Assembly: GCF_963422545.1 (NCBI RefSeq)
Contig: NZ_OY730261.1
Span: 67,017 to 131,016 of the forward strand
DNA from: an uncultured Flavobacterium sp.
GTDB lineage: Bacteria; Bacteroidota; Bacteroidia; Flavobacteriales; Flavobacteriaceae
Direction: 5' to 3'
DNA: 64,000 nucleotides
Positions 34,901 to 42,565 of this stretch are shown in pieces. The notes under the pieces were generated by a model. It made no database searches and was not told the origin of the DNA. It saw only the letters and a list, made by a program, of their open reading frames with translations. A program made the translations under genes and the position numbers. Each line of letters begins with the position of its first letter. Within the stretch, counting starts at the first letter, position 1.

Positions 34901-35837
34901 ATACGAATACATTAACTCTGTAACTATCGGAAGTTTTAACAATGCTTCCGGTAAAAATACAGGTGGTTATGCTGATTATACTTCTAAAACAATAACAGTA
35001 TCGCCAAGTGCGCCTACAAATGTAAGTTTGACGCCAGGTTTTTCAGGAGATGCTTATTTAGAATATTGGGGAATCTGGATTGATTATAACAAGAACAATA
35101 TTTTTGAAGCTTCAGAAAAAGTGATCGACGGAATTTCTTCTAACGGAACTGCTACCGGTAGTTTTACTGCAGCTTCATTTACGGGATCGACAAGAATGAG
35201 AATCGTAATGAAATATTATTCGAACCCATCAGCTTGTGGTAATATTGTTGACGGAGAAGTTGAAGATTATACCGTAGTTTCAGGAACAGTGACAAACCCA
35301 AATCCGGCAACATTGGCTACACCTATTGCCGGTAATTCAGGAGTTTATTCATCAGGATTCTATAGTTCATGGACGACAGTTGCTAATGCTACTGATTATG
35401 AAGTGCAATTAAATAATGCAACTACAGGCTGGACAACATTTGGAACTTCAACAACCTATTATTTATGGATTCCAAAACAAGGAACGCAAACCGTTTATCA
35501 ATTTAGAGTAAAAGCAAAAAATGCTACTGAATTCAGTGATTGGAGTAATCCATTGACGATTGATTTACAAAGCGGAAGCGCAGGACCAGATCAAATCGAT
35601 TTTACAAAATCATTTGCGATGTATCCTAATCCGGCTTCAGATGTAGTTAATTTTAGTTTTAAAAATCTAAATGCATCAACAATTAAAATAACGATTTATG
35701 ATAGTACAGGGAATTTAATAGATGTTTTACAAAACAATGTAACCTCTTATCCTGTAAACCGTCTTAGAAAAGGAATCTATATCGTTGTGGCTACAGACGG
35801 AAGCTTCACAGAAAATAAAAAGCTATTGATAAAATAG
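31986..35837 (+). CDS. Secreted pappalysin-type (M43) zinc metalloprotease with T9SS sorting domain
   Basis: A 1283-residue modular exoprotease. In order: signal peptide (1-19); propeptide; M43 catalytic domain (about 65-315) with zinc motif HEFGHFLNLIH (231-241) and Met-turn Met284 in NYMGY; two copies of a module of about 270 residues (about 325-600 and 605-875) sharing LKIETYGK, CxTGTRNI, PxQLDLRTAxYTAW, GYVGFEY and CYGW; an Fn3 domain (about 878-965); a GEVED domain ending DGEVEDYTV (about 970-1105); a second Fn3-like domain; and a type A C-terminal sorting domain (about 1209-1283, MYPNPASD...IYIV...KKLLIK). It is exported by Sec then T9SS, and probably starts the breakdown of the protein whose peptides the island consumes. 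Confidence 0.93.
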   Translation: MKIKLLMLLLVFSVGKISAQGLPCRTTEENAKVYRANPNSLQEKKDFDTFTKNFALQRKSKTAKTEAVTYTIPVVFHIYGDVQSGKTITYEKIVNHLAQLNDDFNGRNADFQTVEPFFQARRGTINIEFKLAKKDPNGGCTTGVVFHSAKNGYGNGGGYDDQIAADAWDNTKYMNVYIQNDLYNDGTLNNSGVAWYPNTAMTANNTARVVFNGAYLYDNSYSKEFSSTLSHEFGHFLNLIHTFEGGCTGTDEVADTPAEDGLHTLACTPGTNCSGDKVNIENYMGYNGAQGCYKMYTQGQVDRMLAALQHPARITLWQPQNLIDTGVNATESSLTASVTTLKETVVNDGAFDTPSVVTLSAGKTFALSSGTMIAGTHYTHTFPAGISPVVTVNSNGQVTVTLIGKAANHAVAQNTTAGITFLPAAFTGGTTGLSCTSLFFNLKFTDPYGIFFVDMPNVNISSSLTWKAFNIAKGDDTSFGGWRYVANALKIETYGKKLACETGTRNISLLGQNVAVGPTSNMTAPGAYPNQLDLRTATYTAWEGKSGYVGFEYQIEGQTCYGWFKVDVAAGGDAFTISEYAYNTQPNAPIYTGMSNKTAVTLSDTVLYEAEANDGGVTATSTIALSTNNATFTKSTGTFTAGTDYTVTGVPSGLTAVLTLQANNKVAVSFTGKATAHLPANDASVVITFKDAAITGGISTLDSAAKTINLKFDSPYGVFYVNNPDYVASAAQTWQYFNLGLGDNTEYGAWQFAAAALKIETYGKRLVCQTGTRNIILINQGTSIGASSSFVAPGAAYPDQLDLRTANYTAWDNQTGYVGFEYMSRGRTCYGWMHVKVEAGGVGYTVLDYAYNTRPNESILAGTQTPVTVLAPTSLTATANNTTLEVQLTWVNNATNATNVTVERAGADNVFAEIVTLPSTALTYTNTGLTAGNTYKYRVRAKANTIYSAYSNEVSATITATSAYCTTQSDNKYEYINSVTIGSFNNASGKNTGGYADYTSKTITVSPSAPTNVSLTPGFSGDAYLEYWGIWIDYNKNNIFEASEKVIDGISSNGTATGSFTAASFTGSTRMRIVMKYYSNPSACGNIVDGEVEDYTVVSGTVTNPNPATLATPIAGNSGVYSSGFYSSWTTVANATDYEVQLNNATTGWTTFGTSTTYYLWIPKQGTQTVYQFRVKAKNATEFSDWSNPLTIDLQSGSAGPDQIDFTKSFAMYPNPASDVVNFSFKNLNASTIKITIYDSTGNLIDVLQNNVTSYPVNRLRKGIYIVVATDGSFTENKKLLIK

Positions 35838-35925
35838 TTTTGGTTTTTGCTGGTTGTAATAATCTTAAAGTATCTATGCATATTTCTGAAAATTGCAGCT
35901 AACAAATAAACTTAAGTTTGGTTAA

Positions 35926-35964
35926 GAAAAAAGGGGAAACGATTTGTCGTTTCCCCTTTTTGTT
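35926..35964. terminator. Bidirectional terminator between metalloprotease and M24 peptidase
   Basis: Perfect 14-base stem AAAAGGGGAAACGA / TCGTTTCCCCTTTT with a TTTG loop. A-run on the left and T-run on the right allow termination of both convergent genes. Confidence 0.88.
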
Positions 35965-35983
35965 TTCTTTTAAATAAAACAAA

Positions 35984-37204
35984 TTAATTCACGCCAATTC
36001 CAAAAGGATTTTCAATACTATGCATTGGAGTTGTAAACCATTTTGGACCTTCAGATGTCATATAAAAATGATCCTCATGACGAATTCCAAATTGTCCCGG
36101 AATACAAATCATAGGCTCATTACTCACAACCATTCCTTCTTGCAAAACGGTAGAATTTCCTCTCACAAGATATGGATATTCGTGTATGTCTAACCCGGTT
36201 CCATGACCAACGCGATGAGGTAATCCCGGAAGTTCATAATCTGGGCTTAAACCTGCTTCTGCAATTACTTTTCGGGCTGCATCATCTACAGAACCACATG
36301 TTGCTCCTAATTGTGCTGCATCAAAAGCCGCTTTTTGAGCTGCTTTCTCTAAGTTCCAAATTTTTGTATGTGCTTCAGTTGGTGTTCCATAAACGTAAGT
36401 TCTTGTAATATCAGATAAATAACCTTCTAAACGGCAGCCGGTATCAATCAATACAACATCATTTTCTTTTAAATCCTGCGGAATAGTGACACCATGCGGA
36501 TATTGAGAATCATCGGCAAACAAAACGATACAGAAGTAAGAACCCGAAGGAATCCCTGCTTTAATATGAGCCTGATTTATGAAATCAACAACAGTTTCAA
36601 CTTTTATTCCCGGATGCAAAATACGGGCAGCAGCACGTTGTACAACCATTGTAATTTCTTTTGCCTGCTGAATAATAGCGATTTCATTTTCTGATTTATG
36701 CATACGACAACCCGCAGTAACAGGTTGTGCATTTTCAAATTCATAAGAAGGATTCCCTTTAATTATACCATCAATTAAAAAATAACCGGCAGATTCATCC
36801 AAAGCAATTTTACCATTATTGATATTTTTGTTTTGAAGTATTTTTCCAAATAAAGTATAAGGAGATTCATGTTCTTCCCAGCAATTAATTTTTTCATCAA
36901 TTTGCTTGTACTTATTAAAAGTACCTTCCTCAAATTTAGGGACAATGTATTCTAAACTTCCATCTTCAAATAACAGCGCGCCAACCATTCTTTCAGAAGG
37001 ATTCCATTTAGTTCCTGTGAAATAATATAAATTGGTTCCGGCATTTAAGTATAGCGACTTAAAGCCTGCTTTTTTGATAAGAGACACTGCTTTTTGAATA
37101 CGCATTTGGTATTCTTCCGGCTGAATGGCTTTAACATTCAGTGTCATATTTTGTATTTTTTCCAGTTCTGTATTTACGTTAGATCCGCCAACTCCAATAG
37201 TCAT
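35984..37204 (-). CDS. Xaa-Pro peptidase, M24 family (second copy)
   Basis: A 406-residue peptidase of the creatinase/prolidase fold with the PQPase-like N-terminal domain and a C-terminal metal site: Asp pair in LIDTGCRLEGYLSDITRTY, His in HRVGHGTGLDIHEYP, Glu in SNEPMICIPG and Glu in FGIRHEDHFYM. It has no signal peptide and is cytosolic. It is only distantly similar to the M24 enzyme at 22807, so it is not a recent duplicate; the two may divide Xaa-Pro dipeptides and longer Xaa-Pro peptides. It is divergent from the S37 peptidase with a shared 171-base promoter region, which supports joint regulation. Confidence 0.92.
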   Translation of the reverse strand: MTIGVGGSNVNTELEKIQNMTLNVKAIQPEEYQMRIQKAVSLIKKAGFKSLYLNAGTNLYYFTGTKWNPSERMVGALLFEDGSLEYIVPKFEEGTFNKYKQIDEKINCWEEHESPYTLFGKILQNKNINNGKIALDESAGYFLIDGIIKGNPSYEFENAQPVTAGCRMHKSENEIAIIQQAKEITMVVQRAAARILHPGIKVETVVDFINQAHIKAGIPSGSYFCIVLFADDSQYPHGVTIPQDLKENDVVLIDTGCRLEGYLSDITRTYVYGTPTEAHTKIWNLEKAAQKAAFDAAQLGATCGSVDDAARKVIAEAGLSPDYELPGLPHRVGHGTGLDIHEYPYLVRGNSTVLQEGMVVSNEPMICIPGQFGIRHEDHFYMTSEGPKWFTTPMHSIENPFGIGVN

Positions 37205-37240
37205 CTTTTTTGTTTTAAGGTTAATGATTTAAGTCAATTT

Positions 37241-37248
37241 CAAAATTA
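37241..37248 (-). promoter_or_regulatory. Putative -7 element of the M24 peptidase
   Basis: TAATTTTG on the minus strand, 37 bases before the ATG at 37204. No well-placed TTG. Confidence 0.35.
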
Positions 37249-37327
37249 AGTTATTATTTTCGGATAGTGCTATTTTAACTTAAAGTAGATAAAATAGAAT
37301 AATTTAAGGATAATATAATATCATATT

Positions 37328-37335
37328 TAGATTTG
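37328..37335 (+). promoter_or_regulatory. Putative -7 element of the S37 peptidase
   Basis: TAGATTTG matches TAnnTTTG, 41 bases before the ATG at 37376. Confidence 0.35.
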
Positions 37336-37375
37336 CATTGCCTGTATTTTTAAAAATTCAATTAAACCTCAAAAA

Positions 37376-38683
37376 ATGAAAAAAATACAAAGTTTATTAT
37401 TGTTGTGTTTTGTTCTGATCTCGCATTTTGGATCGGCACAAGCGACATCAAATTTACGTCAAAAGCTTACGGAATTGTTTCCAAAAGCTGAAATTACAGT
37501 TATAGAAAACTTAGAAGGATATTCAGAATCTTATCAATTAATTTTGGATGAACCATTAGATCATAAAAATCCTCAAATGGGCACATTTAAACATTATGTT
37601 TATTTGTCTCATCTCGATTTTAATAAACCTATGGTTATTGAAACGCATGGCTACAATACCGGAAATATTAAAAGCGAAGTAAGTAAATTATTAAACGCCA
37701 ATCAAATTGCAGTTGAATATCGTTTTTACGGAAAATCCCGTCCGGAACCACTTCCGTGGGAATATTTGACTAACGATCAGGCGATTGAAGATTATCATGA
37801 TATTGTGAGTAAACTAAAACAGTTGTATTTAGGTAAATGGATCTCAACCGGAATTAGTAAAGGAGGAGAAACTGCTTTAATTTATAAATCAAAATATCCA
37901 AACGATGTAGATGTAGCAATGCCTTATGTGGCACCATTAATTAATACTCAGGAAGATCCCAGAACAGTAAATCACGACAGAACTGTAGGAGTGCCAGAAT
38001 GCAGAGCTAAAATCACAGCATTCCAAAGAGCCGTTTTAGAGAATAGAGAAGCAATTTTAAAAGAGTTTACGGAATATGCTGAAGCTAAAAAAATGACATT
38101 TACCGAAGTGCCATTTAATGAATCTTTAGAATATGCAGTATTAGAATTTCCTTTTTCATTTTGGCAATGGGGAGGAAAATGTGATGCTATACCGGCAATA
38201 ACAGCCTCTCCAAAAGAATTATTTGATTATCTCAATGATATTGTTGATGTTAGAACTTACAACGATAAAAATTATTTTAATTATCTGCCATCTTATTATC
38301 AGCATTTAAGTGAGTTAGGGTATTATGGTTTTGATTTAACTCCGGTTGCCGATTTGCTGCAAGTTGTAAAAAGTTCTTCAAATGATCGATTTGCTCCAAA
38401 AGGAGTTACAATAAAGTACAATCCTAAATACATTAGGAAAGTTCGGGAATATGTAGAAAATAAAGGAAGTAAGATTTTGTATATCTATGGAGGTTATGAT
38501 ACCTGGTTTTCTTGTTCTCCAACACCAAATCCTAAATTAGATGCCTTAAAAATGGTTCTCCCAACTGGAAGTCATGCCACAAGAGTTAAGGATTTTCCTG
38601 AGAACGATAAAAAGTTAATCATGGAAACGTTAGCCAGATGGTTAGAAGTAAAAACGTTTGATGATAAAGCGGAGATGAATTAA
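37376..38683 (+). CDS. S37-family prolyl tri/tetrapeptidyl aminopeptidase (PS-10 type)
   Basis: A 435-residue secreted serine peptidase with a signal peptide (MKKIQSLLLLCFVLISHFGSAQ). The nucleophile is Ser161 in STGISKGGETALIY, and a late Asp (YGGYDTW) and His (GSHATR) complete a plausible triad. The family is known from Streptomyces enzymes that release proline-ending tri- or tetrapeptides from N-termini, which suits collagen-like Gly-Pro-Hyp repeats. That fit is inference. It is convergent with the wbqC end of the next operon, with an ACCGCAAAG repeat between. Confidence 0.85.
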   Translation: MKKIQSLLLLCFVLISHFGSAQATSNLRQKLTELFPKAEITVIENLEGYSESYQLILDEPLDHKNPQMGTFKHYVYLSHLDFNKPMVIETHGYNTGNIKSEVSKLLNANQIAVEYRFYGKSRPEPLPWEYLTNDQAIEDYHDIVSKLKQLYLGKWISTGISKGGETALIYKSKYPNDVDVAMPYVAPLINTQEDPRTVNHDRTVGVPECRAKITAFQRAVLENREAILKEFTEYAEAKKMTFTEVPFNESLEYAVLEFPFSFWQWGGKCDAIPAITASPKELFDYLNDIVDVRTYNDKNYFNYLPSYYQHLSELGYYGFDLTPVADLLQVVKSSSNDRFAPKGVTIKYNPKYIRKVREYVENKGSKILYIYGGYDTWFSCSPTPNPKLDALKMVLPTGSHATRVKDFPENDKKLIMETLARWLEVKTFDDKAEMN

Positions 38684-38705
38684 AAATAAGATTCCTCGTA
38701 TTGGT

Positions 38706-38806
38706 TTAACCGCAAAGTACACTAAGATTTAATCTTACTTTACGCATAGAGAACACAAAGTTCGCAAAGCTAAATCAACACAAAGCTTTGTGAACTTTGT
38801 GTTTTT
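38706..38806. repeat. ACCGCAAAG-family repeat (right outer arm missing)
   Basis: Left part AACCGCAAAGTACACTAAGA, inner arms ACACAAAGTTCGCAAAGCT / AGCTTTGTGAACTTTGTGT. It ends at GTTTTTAGTGA without the outer right arm, as does the copy at 31641. A further GCAAAGCAAAGTGAGA / CTTCGTTCCTCGCAAG stretch at 38858-38895 is not explained. Confidence 0.8.
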
Positions 38807-38940
38807 AGTGACATAAAAAAAATCATTTTAATCTCTATAATCTGTGGCAAAAAAACATCGCAAAGCAAAGTGAGATTGCTTCGTTCCTCGCAAGAACTTT
38901 GTAACTGTTTTTTTAACCACGAATAAAATTAAAAAAGATA

Positions 38941-39555
38941 TTAAAGCAGTTTTTGGGTCTTCAAATAATCCATAGCAAATTTACCTTCATTAAAAAGTAA
39001 ATCTAAAACACTTAGATTGTTTATAAAACCGTGTTTATCATCAAAAACCTGAGTGTATTTTTCGAATGAATTAAGATCTTTCTTTCCGTTTGCCAAAATC
39101 CTAAAATCAGTAGTGTTTTCTATTTCATGAAAATATTCAGTGGTTTTACTGAATTCCAGTTTCATGCGTAAACATTTGGTTGTGATATCTAAAACTTCCA
39201 GGTTTAAGTCCATCAGAAATGTATGTTGTTTTTCGAATACAGGACGAATATCATCTTCAAAAAACTCAAAAAAAGGAGAACTTCTATAAGCAGCTTCCAA
39301 TGATTTGAAATGCTGTTTTTGCCAGTCAAATTCATTTTCGATTAAAACATCTTTAGTTTTCTGATGTGCAGATTTTGAATGTTTAACCGGAATATTTAAT
39401 AATTGAATCCCATTAGGACTATAGATATACGTACGATTCCTATTAGTCTGTTTCTGAAAATTATCTTCCATTTCAAAAGTAATATTTTCAGATTGAGCCA
39501 TAACTGCAAAGTGGCTTATCGAAGGAAAATAGGTAGGAAGTATTAAAGAGTTCAT
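38941..39555 (-). CDS. WbqC family protein
   Basis: A 204-residue protein of the WbqC-like family: LPTYFPSISHFAVMAQSE at the start, NRTYIYSPNGIQLLNIPVKH and EFDWQKQHFKSLEAAYRSSPFFEFFEDD in the middle, as in family members near surface-polysaccharide genes in other bacteria. In Flavobacteria it habitually closes the operon with lepB. It is soluble, the reaction is not established, and a role in sugar or acyl transfer for surface glycans is a guess. It starts 86 bases after lepB ends. Confidence 0.85.
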   Translation of the reverse strand: MNSLILPTYFPSISHFAVMAQSENITFEMEDNFQKQTNRNRTYIYSPNGIQLLNIPVKHSKSAHQKTKDVLIENEFDWQKQHFKSLEAAYRSSPFFEFFEDDIRPVFEKQHTFLMDLNLEVLDITTKCLRMKLEFSKTTEYFHEIENTTDFRILANGKKDLNSFEKYTQVFDDKHGFINNLSVLDLLFNEGKFAMDYLKTQKLL

Positions 39556-39641
39556 TTGATTTTTGTTTAATCGGTAAATCGTTTAACCGTACTTTTTGAG
39601 ATACGATTAAACGATTTATCAGTTCAACGAATTAACGTTTT

Positions 39642-41198
39642 TTATGCTTTTTTTTCTTTTCTTTTTCTCCAGAAATAATCTCCAACAAAATAGGCTGCAA
39701 GAATAAATAAGAAATATTTAAAGTAAGATTGTGGTTGTCCTTCACCATCAACTGTAGTAAATACTCTGCTCCAACGAATTTTATTGATTCCTTTTCCGTT
39801 AGTATCCCAACTCATCCAGATAAAAACCGGTTTCCCTACGATATGATTTTCAGGAACGTAACCCCAGTAACGACTATCTTCAGAGTTGTGACGATTGTCT
39901 CCCATCATCCAGTAATAGTTTTGTTTGAAGGTATAAGTTGTTGTTGGTTTTCCGTTTATGATAAATTTAGAACCATCCAATTGCAATGTGTTTCCTTCAT
40001 AATTCGTAATGATTTCTTTGTAAAAAGGCAAAGATTCATTTGTCAGAGCAACCGTTTTCCCAGCTTCCGGAATATAAATTGGACCAAAATTATCCTGATT
40101 CCATTTGTTGATATGAGGGAAAATTGAATTGTCGTTTCCTCTTTGAATTTGTCTTATTACACCAGTTACGCCTGGAGTATTTTTAAATCTTTCTGCACTT
40201 GCTTCTGTTAAAGCTCTGAAGTAAAGCGTATCTCTTTTTTGTTCATCTTTAAAATAAGCACCATCCGTAATATCTAGCTCTTTTAGTAAAGATTCAAAAT
40301 CGATAGGAGTTTTTCCGTCTAAGGCAATTGCATAAGAATATTGAGGTTTAGCACGTTCCGGTAAAACTAATTTTTTTCCGTTGATAAAAACAAAACCATC
40401 TTTAATAGATAAACTATCTCCCGGAATACCAACACATCTTTTTACGTAGTTTGATCTTTTGTCAATTGGTTTTATGACACCAGGTCTTCCTTTTGGTTCA
40501 TAAAAATAATGTACAGTATCAACGGGCCAGTTAAAAACAACAATATCAGTTCGTTTGATTTTTTCTAAAGCAGGCAATCTAAAATAAGGTAATTGTGGCC
40601 AGCTTAAATATGATTTACGTTTTGTTAGCGGGATAGAGTCATGAACCATTGGTAATGCAATAGTTGTCATAGGTACTCTAGGGCCGTAGTTTACTTTACT
40701 AACAAATAGAAAGTCTCCAATTAGTAATGATTTTTCTAACGATGCAGTTGGAATTGTATAAGGTTGTACCACATAAGTATGCACTAATGTTGCAACGATA
40801 ACAGCAAAAAGCAATGAACTTATAGTATCTGCGGTTTTGTTCTCCGGAGTTAATTTACGATTTGCATTGTGCTCTAATTTTTGAGTATAGCTAACATAAT
40901 AAATATAAAAGCCAAGAGTAAAAATTCCTAAAACTGTATCTAAAGTAGATTTTTTTCCAAACGTTCTTAAAGTCTCTACCCAAACAACCGGAAACATAAT
41001 CAAGTTAATAATCGGAATGAAAAGTAAAATTGTCCACCAGGTTGGTCGGCCAATTATTTTCATTAAAACTATTGAATTATAAACCGGAATTGCAGCTTCC
41101 CAGGCTTTTCTTCCTGCTGCGATGTACATTTTCCAAGTTCCGATGAAGTGAATAACCTGAACCCCTAAGAAAAAAACAAACCAAAAATATAGCGTCAT
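39642..41198 (-). CDS. lepB: Signal peptidase I
   Basis: Removes Sec and Tat signal peptides at the periplasmic face of the inner membrane. At 518 residues it is much longer than the E. coli enzyme, as usual in Bacteroidota. There are extra N-terminal hydrophobic helices (1-105, including a DUF5684-like stretch), the catalytic Ser153 in IPTASLEKSLLIGDF, the general-base Lys253 in YVKRCVGIPGD, a large beta-rich insert, then WMMGDNRHNSEDSRYWGYVPE and a C-terminal transmembrane segment (about 495-510). It is 67 bases after dapB in the parA-parB operon. Confidence 0.96.
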   Translation of the reverse strand: MTLYFWFVFFLGVQVIHFIGTWKMYIAAGRKAWEAAIPVYNSIVLMKIIGRPTWWTILLFIPIINLIMFPVVWVETLRTFGKKSTLDTVLGIFTLGFYIYYVSYTQKLEHNANRKLTPENKTADTISSLLFAVIVATLVHTYVVQPYTIPTASLEKSLLIGDFLFVSKVNYGPRVPMTTIALPMVHDSIPLTKRKSYLSWPQLPYFRLPALEKIKRTDIVVFNWPVDTVHYFYEPKGRPGVIKPIDKRSNYVKRCVGIPGDSLSIKDGFVFINGKKLVLPERAKPQYSYAIALDGKTPIDFESLLKELDITDGAYFKDEQKRDTLYFRALTEASAERFKNTPGVTGVIRQIQRGNDNSIFPHINKWNQDNFGPIYIPEAGKTVALTNESLPFYKEIITNYEGNTLQLDGSKFIINGKPTTTYTFKQNYYWMMGDNRHNSEDSRYWGYVPENHIVGKPVFIWMSWDTNGKGINKIRWSRVFTTVDGEGQPQSYFKYFLFILAAYFVGDYFWRKRKEKKA

Positions 41199-41265
41199 GA
41201 TATTGTGTTTAAAGTTTTAGGATTAAGGCTTTAAGCTGAAGTTTTGCCTTAATCGTTAAATCTGT

Positions 41266-41967
41266 TTATTTTAAGTTTAATACGTCTTTCATGTTATAAA
41301 TACCAGTTTTACCGGCAAGCCATTCTGCAGCAATAACGGCGCCAAGAGCAAAACCTTCGCGATTGTGAGCAGTATGTTTTAATTCAATACTGTCTACAAT
41401 TGAATCGTATGTAACGGTGTGCGTTCCCGGAACATCTCCAATTCTTTTAGCTTCAATATGAATTTCGTTGTTCTTTGCTTCTTCTAAAGTCCAATTAGCA
41501 TAATTACTGTTTTCAATAACACCTTTAGCTAATGAAATTGCAGTTCCGCTCGGAGCATCTAATTTTTGTGTATGATGAATCTCTTCCATCGTAACTTTGT
41601 ACGAATCAAATTGTGCCATTATTTTGGCTAAATATTCATTTAATTCGAAGAAGATGTTTACGCCTAAGCTAAAGTTTGAACTTGAAATGAATCCACCCTT
41701 TTTTTCATTACAAAGTGCTACCATTTCATCAAAATGTTCCAACCATCCAGTTGTTCCTGAAACAACAGGAACATTAGCATGAAAACAATTTGATATATTA
41801 TCAACAGCGGCAGTAGGAACGCTAAAATCGATAGCAACATCAGCTGCAGAAAGTCCGTCGTATGTGTTATGCTCGTCTTTCTTTAAAACAATTTCATGAC
41901 CTCTTTCTAAAGCAATTCGTTCAATTACTTTACCCATTTTTCCGTATCCTAAAAGCGCAATTTTCAT
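41266..41967 (-). CDS. dapB: 4-hydroxy-tetrahydrodipicolinate reductase
   Basis: NAD(P)H-dependent reduction in the diaminopimelate/lysine pathway, supplying meso-DAP for peptidoglycan. The 233 residues are slightly short but complete. Landmarks are the Rossmann opening MKIALLGYGKMGK, the VSGTTGW loop, the active-site EEIHHTQKLDAPSGTA, and RIGDVPGTHTV. Neighbours: DUF5683 before (37 bases), lepB after. The DapA-like gene at 17904 belongs to hydroxyproline breakdown and is not its partner. Confidence 0.96.
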   Translation of the reverse strand: MKIALLGYGKMGKVIERIALERGHEIVLKKDEHNTYDGLSAADVAIDFSVPTAAVDNISNCFHANVPVVSGTTGWLEHFDEMVALCNEKKGGFISSSNFSLGVNIFFELNEYLAKIMAQFDSYKVTMEEIHHTQKLDAPSGTAISLAKGVIENSNYANWTLEEAKNNEIHIEAKRIGDVPGTHTVTYDSIVDSIELKHTAHNREGFALGAVIAAEWLAGKTGIYNMKDVLNLK

Positions 41968-42004
41968 TTTGTATATTTTTTGAATTTTAAATAATCGAAG
42001 TTAT

Positions 42005-42565
42005 TTAAAATTGGTAATTAAAAGTTAGTCCAACATTCGGTCTAAAAGTTACATCGTTGGGATAAATTTCCGGACGCATTGATAATCTTTCGTTCACATT
42101 GAATTGGATTAAAGCTGCATCAACGTTGGCGTCTATAATGTTTAAAACATAAAAGCCGACAACAAATAAGGCAGATAAATCTCTGTTTCGCTGATAGAAT
42201 TTTTGTCCGGCAATAAGGCGGCTGTCATCTAAAAACTTGTAATTATCGTCATTGTAGCCTTCTAATCTTCGTTTGTAGGCATTGCGATAATCATGGTATT
42301 TTTTATTGTTATCAAGATAAAAGTATAAACTGGTACCAATTGCTCCATAAACAAGTGGAATTTTCCAGTATTTTTTATTGTATGCTTGACCTAAACCGGG
42401 CAAAATTGCCGAATAAAATGCAGCTTTTGCTGGAGTAAGCGGGTTTATTTCTTCTAACTTAGTAGTGTCTTTAGCGACCAAAACCGTTTCTTTTTTTGCC
42501 TGAGCAAAAAGAGAGACGGTTCCTATAAGAAAGAACAAGAGACTAATGGGGACAATCTTATTCAC
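42005..42565 (-). CDS. DUF5683 domain protein, exported
   Basis: A 186-residue protein with a signal peptide (MNKIVPISLLFFLIGTVSLFAQ). The core AAFYSAILPGLGQAYNKKYWKIPLVYGAIGTSLYFYLDNNKKYHDYRNAYKRR is the family signature (also found in TM2-like proteins), and a hydrophobic segment lies around 128-145. Its last base pairs reach the start of the next gene in the operon, and its ATG overlaps the parB stop by one base. It is conserved between parB and dapB in Flavobacteria. Function unknown. Confidence 0.88.
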   Translation of the reverse strand: MNKIVPISLLFFLIGTVSLFAQAKKETVLVAKDTTKLEEINPLTPAKAAFYSAILPGLGQAYNKKYWKIPLVYGAIGTSLYFYLDNNKKYHDYRNAYKRRLEGYNDDNYKFLDDSRLIAGQKFYQRNRDLSALFVVGFYVLNIIDANVDAALIQFNVNERLSMRPEIYPNDVTFRPNVGLTFNYQF

